Positions 50,577 to 60,168 of a stretch of DNA of 64,000 nt are shown in pieces. The DNA lies in assembly GCA_002449265.1 (NCBI GenBank), contig DKCV01000025.1:62001-126000 (forward strand), read 5' to 3'. How positions within the stretch are numbered: position 1 is the stretch's first letter; each line of letters opens with the position of its first letter. The position numbers and the translations under genes were made by a program. Below the pieces are notes generated by a model. It was not told the DNA's origin. It did not search any database and saw only the letters and a program-made list of their open reading frames with translations. Source of the DNA: Caryophanales bacterium UBA6865 (GTDB taxonomy: Bacteria > Bacillota_I > Bacilli_A > RFN20 > CAG-826).

Positions 50577-53019
50577 CGTCACCCTCTCCTTTTTCATCCG
50601 CGAAATATTTTTTGATTGTCTCAGAGTAGTCCACATAGTCTTCAGAGGCGTTATGGTAACAAATATCTTTATAAGGGCAATAAACACAGCTAAGTCGCTT
50701 AGCATCAGGTTTAACACTCAAATTATCAATGCTCGTAGGAGCGATGGGGAATTTAGCGTCATCAATCGCGTGAATGACGTTTAATGAGGAAGAAATTGCA
50801 TCGCTAAGAAGTTCGCTCAAAGTGTATTTTCTATCTTTTTTCCCATCGAGGACGCTTCCTTCGTTTGGTGTGATAAAACTGCCTTTCCCCGACAAGAAAA
50901 TCCCTTTTCCCGTAGAAGTTAGATTACCTTTTTTCTCCACGAAAGAAGTTTCATCCGCAAGATGCCAAAAGTCTTCGTTGTCAGAAGATAAAACGACGCC
51001 TTTAAAAGCGCTCTTCTTATAAAACGAGGATTCGGAAAGAGTGCCATCGCTATCGCCATAAGCGTTTTTTATCGTTGTAGCGTACATTTGCTGTATCCCA
51101 AAGCCAGCGAAAGAGGAATCCCCTACAAGTGATTCTTTGAGTTTCTCGTCTTTTTCAAAAGCAAAAAAATAAAGAGGCAATTGGCAACATTTCCCTAGGA
51201 AAACCGTCTTAGGGTCAAATTGCTCTAAACCAGTTTTGTAGTCGATTAAGTAATAGTAAGTTTGCGAATCACCTTTGCCAAACTGAATAATTTTATCGAT
51301 GCAGCCGCTGAAATGATATTTCTTTCCCTTATCTAATAAATCCCATTCTATCTTTTGCTCAGGGATTTCTTTTCGAATGGAACTTGCCATCTTCCAAGCA
51401 CGAAGTTCAGAAACAATTCTTTTCAAATGAGGATAATATATTTTTAAATACGCTTCTTCTACTGGTCCGAATGTTTGACGATGGGAAAGCATATTTGTTT
51501 CATAAGCTTCTTTCCCTTTTTGGAAAGCCTCATCAAAAGAAAAATCGTCATCATAGATGTGTTCCATCACTTTATGGATGAGGATGCCTAAATATAAAGC
51601 GTGGAAATCATCACTATTGGAAGGAAGAAGATCGCTCATTAAAAATTTAAAGGGACAATTGATATAGCTTTCTAGTTTAGTAATCGAATAAGATTTTGTT
51701 TTAAAAGGAGAAACGTAGCCTTCGATTTTTCGATAAGAATGATCATAGGAACGGAATTCTTCGTGTGGTTTAAAATAGAAGGCGTCATCTAGTTCTTTTC
51801 CAATCAGCAATTCTCTTGCTTTGGAGGTATAAACGCCTTCCTCATTAAACGAAATTCGCTCCGCTTTATTCTTTTTATAGAAGGGAAGTTCGTTACAAAA
51901 CTGAGAAGGGTAAATCGATTCTTTAAGGTGCTCTTCTACGCTAGAAAGAAGTGCGATATTGGAATAACAGATATAATTGAGCTTTTTTCTTCGGTCCAAA
52001 GAAGTAAGAACGTAACTAGGGTTAATCGAAGCGCTAAGAAGTTCTTCATCGCTAAGAATATGATTATCCTCATGGGTTTTATAGAATGAACCATCCACAA
52101 AATCAGTGACATAAGTCAAAGAATCCAAATCAATCAATGAATCGACGCAAATCATGACTCCTCTATCGCTTGTTGGGATAGCGTTAGACAAAGAAGAAAG
52201 CGCTTCTAAAAGCGAAGCATAGCCAACATCGAATGGCAAAGAAGATAGACCATAATAATCAATAAGCTCCATTAATTTAGCAATTACAGGGTCCTTCTTT
52301 TCTTCTTCTAGAAAAATAAATGCTTTTTTTCCATGGATTTCTTGAATTTTCTTACTTACAAGAGGGTTGCTGATAAAAGGACGAGTAACCGCCATAAAAG
52401 ATTCAATATCAAATAAACTAGAACATAAATTCACGTAAAACAAATCGCTTTCATTTTGAACGTGAATACGAATTTTATTTGCGTCTTCACCTTTTAATAG
52501 GCGGCGACGGATATCACTATAAATATAAGAAAATTGCTCAAATTTATTTTTAAATGAAAACAAAGGAGGACGAGAACTATCTGGAGGGAAACGCATATTG
52601 ATTCCTAAATCAGAAATGCTTAAATCGCGATAGGGAACCTTATTTCGTTTCGCTAAAGCGTGAAGCTCAATATCTTCGTTTAGCTCAAAAAAGCAAAGAT
52701 CAGCTTGGCTTAATTCATATTTGCCATACGGATCGATTTTTAAATAGTCAGCGTCTTTTAATGCAGTATATAGTTCTTTTAATTTTTGATTTTTTTCCAC
52801 TTCTCCTACAAGTAACGCCTTCATCGCCTTTTTCGCGCGGTCATAGTCGTAACCTAAGTGGATCAAAAAAGGGATAGGGTCTTTCTCGTAGGAAAAAGAA
52901 AGAAGAGAAGCAAACTCATCCGGATGAATGATTTTGATGGAAGAAGAAGGATGAGAATTTTTGTAGGAAAAGAGGATTGCATCATAATCTTTATCCGCAA
53001 CAATAAGTGTTTTTTCCAT
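50566..53019 (-). CDS. addB: AddB/RexB-type helicase-nuclease subunit
   Basis: 817 residues, clearly shorter than Bacillus AddB (about 1160). The N-terminal helicase-like region has no GxxGxGKT Walker A, as in RexB of lactic bacteria. The C-terminal nuclease is complete: HKVMEHI, GCIDKII, LIDYKTG, and the iron-sulfur cysteines (CPFKF near 455, and CVYCPYKDIC near 775). Precedes addA and is co-transcribed. Confidence 0.88.
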   Translation of the reverse strand: MEKTLIVADKDYDAILFSYKNSHPSSSIKIIHPDEFASLLSFSYEKDPIPFLIHLGYDYDRAKKAMKALLVGEVEKNQKLKELYTALKDADYLKIDPYGKYELSQADLCFFELNEDIELHALAKRNKVPYRDLSISDLGINMRFPPDSSRPPLFSFKNKFEQFSYIYSDIRRRLLKGEDANKIRIHVQNESDLFYVNLCSSLFDIESFMAVTRPFISNPLVSKKIQEIHGKKAFIFLEEEKKDPVIAKLMELIDYYGLSSLPFDVGYASLLEALSSLSNAIPTSDRGVMICVDSLIDLDSLTYVTDFVDGSFYKTHEDNHILSDEELLSASINPSYVLTSLDRRKKLNYICYSNIALLSSVEEHLKESIYPSQFCNELPFYKKNKAERISFNEEGVYTSKARELLIGKELDDAFYFKPHEEFRSYDHSYRKIEGYVSPFKTKSYSITKLESYINCPFKFLMSDLLPSNSDDFHALYLGILIHKVMEHIYDDDFSFDEAFQKGKEAYETNMLSHRQTFGPVEEAYLKIYYPHLKRIVSELRAWKMASSIRKEIPEQKIEWDLLDKGKKYHFSGCIDKIIQFGKGDSQTYYYLIDYKTGLEQFDPKTVFLGKCCQLPLYFFAFEKDEKLKESLVGDSSFAGFGIQQMYATTIKNAYGDSDGTLSESSFYKKSAFKGVVLSSDNEDFWHLADETSFVEKKGNLTSTGKGIFLSGKGSFITPNEGSVLDGKKDRKYTLSELLSDAISSSLNVIHAIDDAKFPIAPTSIDNLSVKPDAKRLSCVYCPYKDICYHNASEDYVDYSETIKKYFADEKGEGDDGK

Positions 53020-53156
53020 CCTAAAATTCCTCGTCGAATTATTTTACTTCTTATACTCCCCTCTTTAAAAGCAATTGCCGAACTTTTTATACTTTATTAA
53101 ATAGAAATGATTTTCTATTTCTTTCCGTTTATCATTATATTTTAAGAGGTTTTCTT

Positions 53157-53861
53157 ATGGGCGTTATCATGGAGGCAAAAAACTTACGAAAGGAATTCGG
53201 AGAGACGCAAAATAAGGTTGTTGCTTTATCCGATGTTTCTTTCTCGATCAATGAGGGAGAGCTCGTCATTATCGTTGGCCCCTCTGGAGCAGGAAAAAGC
53301 ACATTGCTCAACCTCATCGGAGGAATGGATGCCCCAACAAGCGGATCTTTATTCGTAAACGGAAAAGATGTTGCAAAATATTCCTCTCATGAACGAACCA
53401 ATTATCGAAGAAACGAAGTCGGCTTTGTTTTTCAATTCTATAACCTCATGCCAAATCTTACCGCAAAAGAGAATCTAGAACTTGCTGCCGAATTAAAAAA
53501 AGATGCGCTTAATTTAGAAGAAACACTCATTAAGGTTGGGCTAAAAGATAGGATGAATAATTTCCCAAGTCAACTATCAGGAGGAGAGCAGCAGCGTGTC
53601 TCCATTGCTCGAGCGATTGCTAAAAACCCAAAAATCATTCTTTGTGATGAGCCAACTGGCGCCTTGGATTACGAAACAGGGAAAGAGATTCTTTCTCTAC
53701 TTTCCGACGCTGCCCGAAAAGAAAAGAAAACCGTTATCATCGTAACGCACAACAGTGCCTTAAAAGATATGGGCGATCACCTCATTAAAATCAAAAACGG
53801 GAAAATCGTTCTTGATGAGCATAACTCCCATCCAAAAAATATTAAGGAGATTGAGTGGTGA
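53157..53861 (+). CDS. ABC transporter ATP-binding protein, MacB/LolD type
   Basis: 234 residues. Walker [16 protein letters not shown], signature [14 protein letters not shown], Walker [13 protein letters not shown]-loop VTHN: all intact and typical of the LolD/FtsE/MacB class that works with FtsX-fold permeases. Shine-Dalgarno AGAGG. The next gene, the permease, overlaps it by seven bases. Confidence 0.93.
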   Translation: MGVIMEAKNLRKEFGETQNKVVALSDVSFSINEGELVIIVGPSGAGKSTLLNLIGGMDAPTSGSLFVNGKDVAKYSSHERTNYRRNEVGFVFQFYNLMPNLTAKENLELAAELKKDALNLEETLIKVGLKDRMNNFPSQLSGGEQQRVSIARAIAKNPKIILCDEPTGALDYETGKEILSLLSDAARKEKKTVIIVTHNSALKDMGDHLIKIKNGKIVLDEHNSHPKNIKEIEW

Positions 53862-55714
53862 AAGCGTTCACGAAGACAGTTTTTCGTACCTTCTTTTCCA
53901 ATAAAGGAAGGTTTTTGGCAAATTTTCTTGTTGTTTTTCTTTCTTTAGCAATCACCGCAGGATTAGGAGCTCTTCCACCATCTTTTAAAGTGAGTTTTTT
54001 GAATAATTATGAAAAAGAGAACGTTCCTGATGTCATCGCTAAATACAAGACGGAAGCGTTCTTAAACCCTCCTTCTTTTGATGAAACGCCCAATATTAAA
54101 AAAATTGAAGGGTTTACTTCCATTGATTACGAAAACGAAAATGATGAATATTCCCGCATTTATTGGCTGGATTTTAAAAATAGTGAATTGATGACCCCTT
54201 CTTTAATCGAAGGGAATCTACCAAAAGAAAAGAACGAAATCCTTTCGCTAAAAGGTAGTCTTAACCGTCATGAATATAAAGTCGGCGATGTTGTTTCTAT
54301 GGCTCCCTATTCTTTTCTTAGCGCTTATTCTCCTATGCCGATTTGGAGCGAGAAAAGTGACTATAAAATCGTAGGGATTGTGGAATCACCACTTTATGCA
54401 TCGGTCGCTAAAGAAAGAGCCTATATCGAGGGTGACGAAGAAAAATACGTTTCTTCTATCTTTTATTTCGACACGAACACCTTGCCATCCATATTGAGTC
54501 AACAATTGCCAAAAACAGACCAAGCGATTCAATTAGATATCTCACATAATTACATGACGGAGGCCTATAAAAACGAAGTCGATAACTGGAAAGATTCTTT
54601 AGATTCATCTACGAAAGACAAAGTTTCTTTTCTCACTTTAGAAGAAAATACCTCTTACGCCTTATTTAAAAACTACAACGAAAAAGTGAGCAAAATCGCC
54701 GCAATATTTCCTTTGTTTTTCATTTCCGTATGCGCACTTGTGAATTTATTAACGGTCACGCGTCTGGTGAAAGACGAAAGAAGCGCGATTGGTTGCTATA
54801 GATCGCTTGGCGGAAGCAAAGGGAAAATCATCGCTAAGTATTCTCTATTCACGCTCCTTTCAACAGGTCTAGGCGCCCTAAGCGGTTATTTAGCGGGCAC
54901 CCCACTTCTACCGATGGTCGTTCTTCCTGCTTATGGTGCAGTCTTTGAGATGAAGCCCTATCCGATCGATATGTACAATTTAGTCGGCGCAATTGTCGCA
55001 GTTACGACAGTATTGCTTTCTTTATTAATCGCGATTGCTTCCTCTCTACTTTATTTAAAAGAGACGCCCGCTAGCTTACTAAAAGAAAAAGCCCCGAAAG
55101 CCGGAAAGAAGATCTGGTTAGAGAGAATACCTTTCTTATGGAAAAGAATACCTTTCTCCTTCAAAAATAGTTTTCGTAATATTTTCCGTCAAAAGAAAAA
55201 TTCATCGTTAACGGCCTTATCGGTTTTAGGATCGACAATTCTAATTCTTATCGGTTTCTCATTGCTCGATGTTTCAAAAGCGTTAGAGAATGATGATTTA
55301 TACGCGAATGTCGCAAGTTCAATGGGTGCGATTTCTTTCGTTGTCATCGTTTTCGCAATCTCAATGTCAATCACCGTTATTTACTCATTAGCGAACATGA
55401 ATATCCAGGATCGTCAAAGAGAATTAGCGACATTAAAAGTGCTTGGCTATCACAATAAAGAATGCTCCGCCTATACTTTCCGCGAAATCTTGATGATTTC
55501 TTTACTCGCTAGTTTATTAGGATTGCCTTTGGGGGCGGCGCTTATCGCTTGGGTATTTTCTTACTTAGGGTTCGGAAGTATCGCGGACGTGAAATGGTAT
55601 AGCTACTTGCTTAGCTTCGTGATTATCACGTTAGCGACAATCCTCGTAAATAGGCTCCTCACCCCAAAAATCAAGGCGATTGACATGAACGCATCATTAA
55701 AATCGTTAGAATAG
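53855..55714 (+). CDS. FtsX-family ABC permease
   Basis: 619 residues. One N-terminal helix (about 18-40), a large extracytoplasmic domain (about 45-275), three helices (about 283-405), then a second FtsX-like unit with three more helices to the C-terminus. Matches MacB-like mechanotransmission permeases, often for lipoproteins, peptides or antimicrobial resistance. No two-component system or substrate gene is adjacent. Confidence 0.88.
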   Translation: MVKAFTKTVFRTFFSNKGRFLANFLVVFLSLAITAGLGALPPSFKVSFLNNYEKENVPDVIAKYKTEAFLNPPSFDETPNIKKIEGFTSIDYENENDEYSRIYWLDFKNSELMTPSLIEGNLPKEKNEILSLKGSLNRHEYKVGDVVSMAPYSFLSAYSPMPIWSEKSDYKIVGIVESPLYASVAKERAYIEGDEEKYVSSIFYFDTNTLPSILSQQLPKTDQAIQLDISHNYMTEAYKNEVDNWKDSLDSSTKDKVSFLTLEENTSYALFKNYNEKVSKIAAIFPLFFISVCALVNLLTVTRLVKDERSAIGCYRSLGGSKGKIIAKYSLFTLLSTGLGALSGYLAGTPLLPMVVLPAYGAVFEMKPYPIDMYNLVGAIVAVTTVLLSLLIAIASSLLYLKETPASLLKEKAPKAGKKIWLERIPFLWKRIPFSFKNSFRNIFRQKKNSSLTALSVLGSTILILIGFSLLDVSKALENDDLYANVASSMGAISFVVIVFAISMSITVIYSLANMNIQDRQRELATLKVLGYHNKECSAYTFREILMISLLASLLGLPLGAALIAWVFSYLGFGSIADVKWYSYLLSFVIITLATILVNRLLTPKIKAIDMNASLKSLE

Positions 55715-55800
55715 ACGAACTTCTTTTATTAAAAAAGCGTTTTTTAAGCTAATCTGATTTTTTTGAGGCATAATATTGAGTTAAATTTAGAGGCAAGTTT

Positions 55801-56928
55801 ATGGAAACAGGCAAAAATCAATCCTACAATCGAAGCAAGAACAACCACCTTGTCTTGAATTATTTACGAGACCATGGAATGGCTAGTGCTACCACTTTAG
55901 CGGCTGCGCTTAATTTATCGAACGCTGCGCTAAGCTCTATTCTAAAAAACCTTGTCGAAAAAGGTTTCATTAAGGAAAGTGCGAAACACTCTGTCGCAGG
56001 AAAGGGCAGAAAACAAGTCGATTACACATTAAACGACCACTCTTGCTTAATGGCGTTAATCAATATCCAATTAGGCGGATATCATATCGAACTAGCAAAT
56101 ATCAAAGAGGAAATCCTCGTAGATGAAAATTTTGAGGCTGACCATTATGATGAGAAGACATTCGAAAGCATGATGAATGAGCTTGATCGCCTTACCCATC
56201 TAAAAGAATATGAAGACATCCCTTTAAAATTAATCATTGTCTCTGCGCCAGGAAAAGTAGATGTCAAAGAACAAGTCATTCATTCCTTTGTATTAACGCA
56301 TCCTATCTATGAAGGAAGAGGCTGGCTTGAGGCGATAGAAAAGCGTTTCCCTACTAGCGAAGTGATGGTTGGAAACATCTTATCGTTTGCAATGCATGGC
56401 GAAGTTCAATACGGCGCAGCAAAAGATAAAGGCGCAGCAATCCTTATTTCTAATGAATCTACGATTTGGGGTTCTATCGCGGTAGATAAACGCGTATTCG
56501 TCGGGGAAGATGGCTACGCAGGCGATTTCGGGGCAATTCCGGTTATGTTTAATGGAAACTGCCAACCTCTAGCCTCTTTTGCCTCCGTTGAAGGGCTAAA
56601 GAAACATTTTGGATTTGATAGCTTTGATGAACTAGTTAAAGCATATCAAGAAAAAGAAGCAGTCAAATCCTATGTTCTTAGCACCGCAATAGTCTCAGGC
56701 TTACTTTATTATTCGGCCGCTAGACTACTCAACATAACCTCCGTCATCTTAACGGGTAATGCCGTAAAATTCGGTGACGAATATTTATCCACAATCCGTA
56801 AGGCATTTGAAAACGCGGATTTTAAAACGAACGTCATCGTAAGCAAATTGAATAAAGAGTCCATTGCTCTTGGAGCATTTTATGTCGGTGCAATCCGCCT
56901 TCTAAACGAAGAATCGAAAATCGAATAA
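55801..56928 (+). CDS. ROK-family transcriptional regulator
   Basis: 375 residues: an N-terminal winged helix-turn-helix (about 15-75; SATTLAAALNLSNAALSSILK) and a ROK-fold C-terminal domain as in XylR/NagC/Mlc. The kinase ATP motif DxGxT and the zinc motif CxCGxxGC are absent, and the usual EIGH block reads GDFGAIP, so it senses a ligand but does not phosphorylate. It stands alone; no sugar operon adjoins it. Confidence 0.82.
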   Translation: METGKNQSYNRSKNNHLVLNYLRDHGMASATTLAAALNLSNAALSSILKNLVEKGFIKESAKHSVAGKGRKQVDYTLNDHSCLMALINIQLGGYHIELANIKEEILVDENFEADHYDEKTFESMMNELDRLTHLKEYEDIPLKLIIVSAPGKVDVKEQVIHSFVLTHPIYEGRGWLEAIEKRFPTSEVMVGNILSFAMHGEVQYGAAKDKGAAILISNESTIWGSIAVDKRVFVGEDGYAGDFGAIPVMFNGNCQPLASFASVEGLKKHFGFDSFDELVKAYQEKEAVKSYVLSTAIVSGLLYYSAARLLNITSVILTGNAVKFGDEYLSTIRKAFENADFKTNVIVSKLNKESIALGAFYVGAIRLLNEESKIE

Positions 56929-56984
56929 TTTCAAAATCCTTGTCAATCTCGCTTAAATTAATTGATAAAACATTTTAGAGAAAG

Positions 56985-57025
56985 AAAAGGCTATTAAGAA
57001 GCGTAAATCCTAATAGCCTTTTCGT
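56985..57025. terminator. Bidirectional terminator
   Basis: AAAAGGCTATTA pairs with TAATAGCCTTTT around a 14-base loop, with T runs on both sides. Serves the ROK gene and the convergent ABC-2 operon. Confidence 0.9.
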
Positions 57026-57688
57026 TTATATATCCACCTTTTGGAAATTCTTCTCTGATAATTTAGCCGCTAATAGAGAAAAGAGAACAAAAATAGTTAT
57101 GCCAACTAGAAGAATTCCTAATTGCACCAAAAGATTAACACCAGAAAAAGTGTTAATGTAAGTCGATGCACCCGGAACGGCCATAAATATAGCCATAACC
57201 CCACCCATAAGAATCATGGTTAATAATGTTCCAATGACGAATGGCATTGTGCTTTTCCCATCCGCTTTTTTATAAAACCAAGGCAGGACGATGAGATTAA
57301 ATACGCCAAATAGAAGGAAAACAAAGCCATACATCGCAAAATTAATACCGAGTTCTGGATATGTAGCGATTTCTTCTCCTCCGCTTAAGAAAAACACTTT
57401 AATCAAAGCAAAAGGAATCGAGACAAGAATGGTTAATAGTTCTAAAAAGCAAAGAAGAACGGTTTTGCCTCTAGGAATATCTCGTTTTCGAATTGGTAAA
57501 GTCGAAGTATAAAGAACATCACGGTTCGCAGCCCCTAAGGAAAAAATAACGGAAAGGCCCGCTAAAGGATAGAAAAAAGAAACTAAGCTTGGCCAAGAAG
57601 GAATAAAAATCAGCACCGAAAGAAAGACGAAAATCCAAGTTTGAACCGGAACCGATAGTTTTAATTCTTTATAAAGGAGATTCTTCAT
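57026..57688 (-). CDS. ABC-2 type permease
   Basis: 220 residues with six membrane helices of the ABC-2 (PF13346-like) type. Start at MKNLLYKEL, with AAGGGGG seven bases upstream; the longer frame starts inside the ATPase gene. Overlaps the ATPase by 20 bases. Confidence 0.82.
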   Translation of the reverse strand: MKNLLYKELKLSVPVQTWIFVFLSVLIFIPSWPSLVSFFYPLAGLSVIFSLGAANRDVLYTSTLPIRKRDIPRGKTVLLCFLELLTILVSIPFALIKVFFLSGGEEIATYPELGINFAMYGFVFLLFGVFNLIVLPWFYKKADGKSTMPFVIGTLLTMILMGGVMAIFMAVPGASTYINTFSGVNLLVQLGILLVGITIFVLFSLLAAKLSEKNFQKVDI

Positions 57689-58535
57689 TGTTTTGCCCCC
57701 TTTCTTCGGCAATCATGATTTCTTCTAAAGACGCTTCACGTAATTTTTCATTCGAGAAAAGAGATTTGTTTTCTTTTTTGATGACACCTTCAAAGTGGGA
57801 ATAATCCTTTTGAGTAAAATGGAGAATCGCGCTTTCTTGAGTAAAAGAAAGCTTTTCCCCTTCAACATAAAGATAATCGTCTTTAAAAGAATTCACGTCT
57901 TTGAAAGCCAAAATCGAACCATTTTTGATATAGACGATTCGGTCAGCGCACTTTTCAAGATCACTAATGACGTGCGTACTAAATAGAATAGATGTCCCTT
58001 TCTTTCTAGCGATTTCTTTTAAAGAATCAAGAAGCTCGTCGCGACTCACGGGGTCAAGCCCGCTTGTTGGCTCATCTAAAAGCAATAAAGAAGCATTATG
58101 GCTTAAAGCAACGGCTAAACCATATTTAACCTTCATCCCATTAGATAATTCTTTGATGCGTTTATTTTCATCGATTGAAAAGAATTTTAACCACTTCTCA
58201 TAAAGCGCTTGATCCCAATTTTGATAAAAACGACGCGTCACAGAGGTAAGAGTCTTCACTTTTTGGGATGGATAAAAATCAATCCCGCCAAAGAGGATGC
58301 TTATGCTTTCTTTGATTTTCTCCTCATCGGTCTTAATTTCCTTCCCATCGAAGATAATCGCGCCAGAATCTTTCTCAATTAACCCAGCGATGGCTTTGAT
58401 GGTCGTAGTCTTACCAGCTCCGTTTCTACCGATAAATCCAGTAATTTCTCCCTTTTTCAATGTAAAAGAAACATCTTGAAGAGAAAAGTTTGGATAATGT
58501 TTCGCAATGTTTTTTATTTCTAATATGTCATCCAT
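57669..58535 (-). CDS. ABC-2 transporter ATP-binding protein
   Basis: 288 residues. Walker A GRNGAGKTTTIKAIAG, signature ELSNGMKVKYGLA (degenerate LSGGQ, as is common in the YtrB/BcrA group), Walker B LLLDEPTSGLD, H-loop STHV. C-terminal extension of about 85 residues. Resembles YtrB-YtrC-like exporters, but the GntR regulator usually found upstream is missing. Confidence 0.9.
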   Translation of the reverse strand: MDDILEIKNIAKHYPNFSLQDVSFTLKKGEITGFIGRNGAGKTTTIKAIAGLIEKDSGAIIFDGKEIKTDEEKIKESISILFGGIDFYPSQKVKTLTSVTRRFYQNWDQALYEKWLKFFSIDENKRIKELSNGMKVKYGLAVALSHNASLLLLDEPTSGLDPVSRDELLDSLKEIARKKGTSILFSTHVISDLEKCADRIVYIKNGSILAFKDVNSFKDDYLYVEGEKLSFTQESAILHFTQKDYSHFEGVIKKENKSLFSNEKLREASLEEIMIAEERGQNNEESPL

Positions 58536-58719
58536 TAGCTATCCTCGCCTTCTAAATCGTTAAGTCGCAATCGCTTTTGATTCGTGTTAAAGAGAATTTA
58601 TAGGCTAAGGTTATTCTCTAACAATCGAAAATCAAAATTTAGCTTATATCGTAACTAGTTTCCATATCAACGATATATTTACATAAACTTTTGCCGTAAC
58701 AAGTATAAAGAAAAAGGGT

Positions 58720-58767
58720 GAAAAACAAAAGAAGGGCCTAAAGCATTTCTACTTTAATATCCCTTCC
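58720..58767 (-). terminator. Terminator of the helical/two-helix pair
   Basis: On the minus strand GAAGGG...CCCTTC with inner AAAG/CTTT, followed by TTTTGTTTTTC. Confidence 0.78.
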
Positions 58768-58778
58768 TAAACGCAAAT

Positions 58779-59183
58779 TTATTTCGCGACAGTTGGCTCA
58801 CTAGGAACTTCTTTGGCTTTTTCTTCTGTAATAGATTCACCATTAAGAACTTGTAAGCGCTGTGCGCGACGTAATTCTCTTTCTTCATCAGCGTCCGTTT
58901 TCTTCGCGTAATGATTCAATGTAATCACCGCAAGCAAGGAGCCAATTAATAAAGCGATAACGCCAAGCCAACGAAACGTAAGAGGAGTATGAGAGAAGCT
59001 CATCCAAGCTTGTTCTTGCTTGGCAAGGAAATTCTCGCTGTATTTTGAAGGAAGATAATCGCTTACGATTCCTAAAACTAGAAGCGTAAATCCAGCAAGA
59101 CCAAAAACGGATTCAATCGTAATCCAAATTCGTTCTCCAATGGAGATTTTTCGCGTTTTTTTCTTTTCTACGACTTCGTTCAT
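58779..59183 (-). CDS. Small two-helix membrane protein, unknown
   Basis: 134 residues from MNEVVEKK (AAGG nine bases upstream); an ATG two codons earlier is less well spaced. Two membrane helices (about 24-46 and 75-93) and a charged, mostly helical C-terminal tail. No family recognised. Second gene of a pair, 18 bases after its partner. Confidence 0.55.
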   Translation of the reverse strand: MNEVVEKKKTRKISIGERIWITIESVFGLAGFTLLVLGIVSDYLPSKYSENFLAKQEQAWMSFSHTPLTFRWLGVIALLIGSLLAVITLNHYAKKTDADEERELRRAQRLQVLNGESITEEKAKEVPSEPTVAK

Positions 59184-59201
59184 AATCATCTACCTTAAAT
59201 A

Positions 59202-60140
59202 TTAGGCTTTTGGCATGCCGGTGTGAGGATCGAGTTCAACTGGTTCTTCGTTCGTTTCTACTTTTGTAGTAGCCTTTTGGGCATCTAGAGGTTGAGCATC
59301 TGGTTTAATCTTATTGTCATTAGCCTTTGCTTGCTCAATGAGCTCATTGATAAGAGGGACATAGACCGTGCGGAATGCAGGTTCGACTTCTTTCACATAA
59401 TTAGCGATAGTTTGTTGCGTTTCTGCGATGACTTGGCCAAAGTTCTTGCCCGTAGGAAGATCGCGGCGTCCAGTCATATTCTCAACAAGGTCAAAGACTT
59501 TGTCTTGCATCGTCATATAAGAATTGTCCGTGAGTTTGGCGTTGCCACGAACTTGGCTAAGAAGCCCGATGACTGAGCTAATATCATTACCAATGAACTT
59601 GCTAGCAGCAGTTTCCGCGCCGTTAGCGTCACGTCTAGCTTGGTTATAGTCACCAAAGAGTTTCACGAGCTCATTGGTTAAAGTCATATAAGCAACGGCG
59701 CGATATAGTCTTTCTTCAGCGAGGTCAACTTCTTGCGCTGCTTTGACATCGATATTGCGGTTATGAGCATCGTTAATGATACCTTGGATCATGGCTTCAA
59801 CGTTTTCGTGAGTTGGGATAACGCCTTGGAAAATAGCAAGGTGTTGAGCGTGATCAACTCTTAAGCCATCTTCGGCAAGTTTAAGAATGGTGCTATCATC
59901 GCCATAAACCTGGTTATACCAATTGCGGACCATTTCTTCGAATTTTTTACCGGTCTCACCACTATTATCAATGATGGAGCGGAGTGGGGTTGGTTCGTTA
60001 AGTTCGACTAAGATCGAGCGCTTTTTCTCATTAAAAAGAGCGGTATCATATTGCTCTTTATTCAACGTATATTCCATGGTGTCGCGAACGACTACCTTAT
60101 AGTGAATAAGCGTCGTAATCACTTCTGAGATTTGATTCAT
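59202..60140 (-). CDS. Unknown all-helical cytoplasmic protein
   Basis: 312 residues, soluble, predicted mostly helical (EMVRNWYNQVYG; YRAVAYMTLTNELVKLFGDY; TIANYVKEVEPAFRTVY). The last 45 residues look disordered (KPDAQPLDAQK...DPHTGMPKA). AAGGA is well placed before ATG. Co-transcribed with the small membrane protein, so the two may act together at the membrane. No family recognised. Confidence 0.6.
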   Translation of the reverse strand: MNQISEVITTLIHYKVVVRDTMEYTLNKEQYDTALFNEKKRSILVELNEPTPLRSIIDNSGETGKKFEEMVRNWYNQVYGDDSTILKLAEDGLRVDHAQHLAIFQGVIPTHENVEAMIQGIINDAHNRNIDVKAAQEVDLAEERLYRAVAYMTLTNELVKLFGDYNQARRDANGAETAASKFIGNDISSVIGLLSQVRGNAKLTDNSYMTMQDKVFDLVENMTGRRDLPTGKNFGQVIAETQQTIANYVKEVEPAFRTVYVPLINELIEQAKANDNKIKPDAQPLDAQKATTKVETNEEPVELDPHTGMPKA

Positions 60141-60168
60141 ATTGTATTCCTTCTTTCTGGTTTTAAGC

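Noticed and set aside
46539..50717. Longer addA start at 50717
   Set aside because: It would add 47 residues inside addB; a strong Shine-Dalgarno precedes the ATG at 50576 and the helicase motif spacing fits that start.
55733..55755. AAAAAAGCGTTTTTT hairpin after the FtsX permease
   Set aside because: Possible weak terminator, but the stem is only A:T pairs and too unstable to claim.
58646..58676. Inverted repeat ATATCGT...ACGATAT upstream of the ABC-2 operon
   Set aside because: A seven-base arm with a 17-base gap in A/T-rich DNA can arise by chance; not listed as an operator.
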